Assembly (NCBI GenBank): GCA_021029095.1
Contig: JAJOHG010000024.1
Coordinates: forward strand, 248,001-312,000
DNA: 64,000 nucleotides
Source of the DNA: Phellopilus nigrolimitatus
Lineage: Eukaryota > Basidiomycota > Agaricomycetes > Hymenochaetales > Hymenochaetaceae
Direction of reading: 5' to 3'
Of this stretch, positions 61,248 through 64,000 are shown one piece after another. The notes below the pieces were generated by a model. It made no database searches and had not been told where the DNA came from. It was given only the letters and a program-made list of their open reading frames with translations. The stretch's first letter is position 1. Each line of letters starts with the position of its first letter. Made by a program: the position numbers and the translations under genes.

Positions 61248-61940
61248 ACAGCAGATGTCGGTAATATAAACGATACTGAACCTGTTCATCTTGCTATGTA
61301 TATTTCGCAATGGGACGCTGATTGACTTGCAGTGTATTCTCATTGCCGATGTGGATCAAAGCCTGTGAAAATGCTATTGCTGTCACCCGTAGCGCCCTCG
61401 ACCATCAAAACTCGATGAAATTGTTGCCTGACATAGTGCAGTCGAGTAAGATATCGGATAAAAGCGTCTAGCTTCTAAGAGTTGGAAAGACGAACTACGA
61501 ATATTGTGCCAGCTGATAGAAACGACATCTCTGAGCTCCTTCGCAGCGGTTTGCTCTTCGAGGATCCATGCGCAATCGTCAATAACTCGGCCTTGAACTC
61601 TAATCCGCTCCTGCCAGTTACGAGGCGATCCATTCGTTCAATGCAATAAAATGATGTCCTCTTTTCTTCGGGACTTTCCTGGGATAGGACTCCCAAAGTA
61701 TCACGTGACTTTTGCACGAGTGGCTGTGTGCCCTCCCGTGGAACCTTCTGTCGCAGCGTCTTCCTCTGCGCATTTGGAGCATAAAAAACCTCAGATTAAG
61801 CCTTAGTCACCCACATATCCAATCATGGTTATAAAAGCTGAGCTCAAGCCATCCATAATAGGCCCCTTGCGGTCTCTTGCTCACTCTCGATCTTTCCACG
61901 AAATCACTTCAAGCTACACTCGACGCTCGAGAAAAGCTAC

Positions 61941-63514
61941 ATGTACCCCTCTGCTCAGCGCCGTCATCGAGCAGCTCATGAAAGATACGACGCTCCGCCC
62001 ATCGCCATGTTTCCCTCACGAGTACGAGTGGTCCGCATCACTGCCGCAGCTGCCGCCTTGCGCGGTAGGGTTACTCGACCTAATGCCTTACGGGTACTTT
62101 TAGAAGAGATCGGGAGCGCCGTACAAGCAAAGTTGGCCTTTCAGAAAGGCTTCGCATCGCTCCCAGACGATATCCTAGCCCTGGTGTTTGAAAGTTTCTG
62201 TATCGGCACATGCCCGAGAGAACCCCTCGTCCTTTCGCACGTCTGCCGTCGCTTTCGGAAGATAGCATTAAAGCTACCCCGAATATGGTCCACTATCAGC
62301 CTCACATCCAAGAGATCCCCAGAACTTTTGGAATGCTTTCTTTCACGAAGTAAGAATGTCGGGCTTTACTTGAAGATCTCCCCAGGGTCCCCCGAGCACT
62401 TATTAACCTTAATCACCAACGAGTCACTCTCATCTCGTTGGCAGACATTCGACTTCGACATTACCAAATTCAACCTTCAGAAAAAAGCCAAGATCGTCGA
62501 GTTTTTTGACCAAACATTCTCTTTACTCGAAAGCGTCAGCCTGTACTATGACTATCATCTTGTAGAGTCATACGAAAAGCTACCCAATCCCGATTTATCT
62601 TGGAGGATGCCAAAGCTTCGAAATTTATCACTGTACAACATCATCCCTAGCTCTCCGTCTGAAAATCGTCTTACCTCTTGCGAAATTCCTTCGTTTCTGC
62701 AATACATCGCTTGGTCGTAGTTGACCATGCTAGGTTGCTCGATTTCCTGAAACTGTCGCCCAATTTGAAATGCCTTACCCTTCGTTTTGCACACTTCTCG
62801 TTCGGGACCCCCTCTACCACCCTCTCGAATACCAATGTCGCGGTTCTTCCTAATCTCCAATCTTTCTCCCTCGAGGTCTTTGGTAGGGAATGGGCCCTCG
62901 AGGTCTTTGATAGGGAACGGGCTGTCGATGGATTCCGGAATTTGATGGATCATATGGATTTTCCTGCTCTTTCAAAACTCACTGCAACACTCTATCTCAG
63001 ACAATCCGATTTGGTCCTGTCAACTTCTAAGCCTGGCGACGAATGGGTCGACTCCGTCTTATTTCATTACATACGCGGTGCGATCGAGCGCCCGCGTTAC
63101 CCGGTTTTACAAGACCTAACGCTCGTAATCCCGAGGGATAGAACTGCAGGACTCGGATCGCCTCTTTTAAATATCGACAAGCTCGCCCCTTCCCTGAAGC
63201 ATTTGACCATCGATGTCGAGCGGGTCGTGTCTCCCCAGCTATGCTGGGAACCATGCTGGGAGGGTCCCTATCCGCGGCTGCGTACGCTCACGATCAGAGG
63301 GGTGAGCTTGCTCTGCGTGACGTTTGTGAAACATTTGATAAACTGCCGCGACGGGATGTGTCCGGAGACATTTGAAAGGCTCGAGATCGCGGGATGCTGG
63401 GTGCCTGATTTGTATATACTGGAGAAGGCGTTGCCGAAGGAGAAGTTCTGCCTCCTGGAACGCGCACCGCGGTTTAAACCAGATTTCCGCAAGACATTTT
63501 TTGATTTTTCCTAG
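61941..63514 (+). pseudogene. F-box/LRR gene with one frameshift near 62685
   Basis: The first frame (to 62720) has an Ala/Arg-rich leader, FASLPDDILALVFESFCIG and VLSHVCRRFRKIALKLPRIW, then repeats ending NRLTSCEIPSF. Homology to the 59566 gene (LTHCELSFVS) continues in the next frame, which runs from about 62690 to 63514 (SFVSAIHRLVVVDHARLLDF to FKPDFRKTFFDFS). A single missing base, perhaps in the GAAATT run at 62681-62686, explains the shift. With one base added the gene would be full length, so it is either a very recent pseudogene or a sequence error. A duplicated word codes EVFGRE and EVFDRE near 62870-62910. The leader differs from those of its paralogs, and the true start is uncertain. 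Confidence 0.75.
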
Positions 63515-63829
63515 GGACGTATGCGAGGTGAGATCTCGAGCTCCCTTCAATTCTGATTCTACTGACTATCCTTCTCATTTCCCATCTTCAGTTATTTTCT
63601 ACCCTGACTCTCGTTCGTCGGCGATTTTGACACAGTTAGTCCAAGCGTGGAAGATGTATTGTAAAATAAAAGGCGCCGGGGGTCTAAAGCGGGTGCCGGG
63701 AATCCTACGTAGCGGTCATTGGCTGAAGCAGACGCCATAGGATTCTTTCGAAGTATTTCTATTTGTCACAGATGTATGTTATATGCTGCCTGCCTGTCAT
63801 CATTTCCCCCCTTTTCGTCCTGGAATCAA

Positions 63830-63967
63830 TCAGCCCTCCATCTCCTCGGGTGGCGGGCCCTGCTGCTCCTGCCCCTGCTGTGGCCGCTCCTTGCGCACGG
63901 CCTGCACGACGTCGTCGACGCGGAGGAGCATGCGTGCGGCCTCGATGGCCGTTTTGAGAATTTGGAC
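63830..63967 (-). CDS. CCT3: CCT3 (TCP-1 gamma) chaperonin subunit, last coding exon
   Basis: The final 45 residues read VQILKTAIEAARMLLRVDD, then VVQAVRKERPQQGQEQQGPP and a short acidic end with stop at 63830. This matches the C-terminus of the gamma subunit of the cytosolic chaperonin TRiC/CCT (human equivalent LQTYKTAVETAVLLLRIDDI), which folds actin, tubulin and other proteins. The acceptor CTCATGCAG lies just before 63967. The rest of the gene is outside the window to the right. Confidence 0.8.
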   Translation of the reverse strand, partial: VQILKTAIEAARMLLRVDDVVQAVRKERPQQGQEQQGPPPEEMEG

Positions 63968-64000
63968 CTGCATGAGAAAATGTGATGTTAGATTATATTG

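Overview
This window is nuclear DNA from a basidiomycete fungus, most likely an agaricomycete. Genes are split by many introns of about 50-60 bp with fungal signals. Several F-box/leucine-rich-repeat (LRR) genes occur, and conserved genes (RNF10-type RING ligase, WBP11 splicing factor, AKTIP/FTS-type E2 variant, CCT3 chaperonin subunit, fungal class 3 lipase, GtaA-type glutaminase) are all recognisable. Gene models below were spliced by hand. Every model reported with exon coordinates has a total length divisible by three and ends in one stop.

Left part (1-20 kb): a nearly perfect 8.24 kb tandem repeat, two full units plus the first 405 bp of a third. Each unit carries pieces of a minus-strand glutaminase gene and a whole lipase gene. 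The second glutaminase (6852-10728) is a hybrid: its 3' part matches the third gene and its 5' part matches the first. The second lipase has a one-base frameshift.

Middle (20-36 kb): two arms of an imperfect inverted repeat (about 20.2-22.9 and 33.1-36.1 kb) flank about 10 kb. The right arm holds an intact F-box gene and the 3' end of the RNF10 gene. The left arm holds decayed copies of both. Between the arms lie an NmrA-like gene, a 176-aa orphan, a degenerate kinase-like gene, the FTS-type E2 variant, an intact F-box gene and most of RNF10.

Right part (36-64 kb): an LRR gene without an F-box, WBP11, a sugar transporter, a small unknown gene, a fourth glutaminase (plus strand, 18 exons, 931 aa), three F-box/LRR genes and one frameshifted relative, a 336-aa orphan, an alpha/beta hydrolase, a probable non-autonomous terminal-inverted-repeat (TIR) element, and the last coding exon of CCT3.

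The most notable observations are the hybrid gene in the tandem array; five GC-AG introns, two of them in the fourth glutaminase where the tandem paralogs use GT; micro-exons of 3, 5 and 15 nt; and a membrane-anchored glutaminase design with a cytosolic coiled coil and a PPSY motif. I saw no CRISPR array, rRNA or convincing tRNA.
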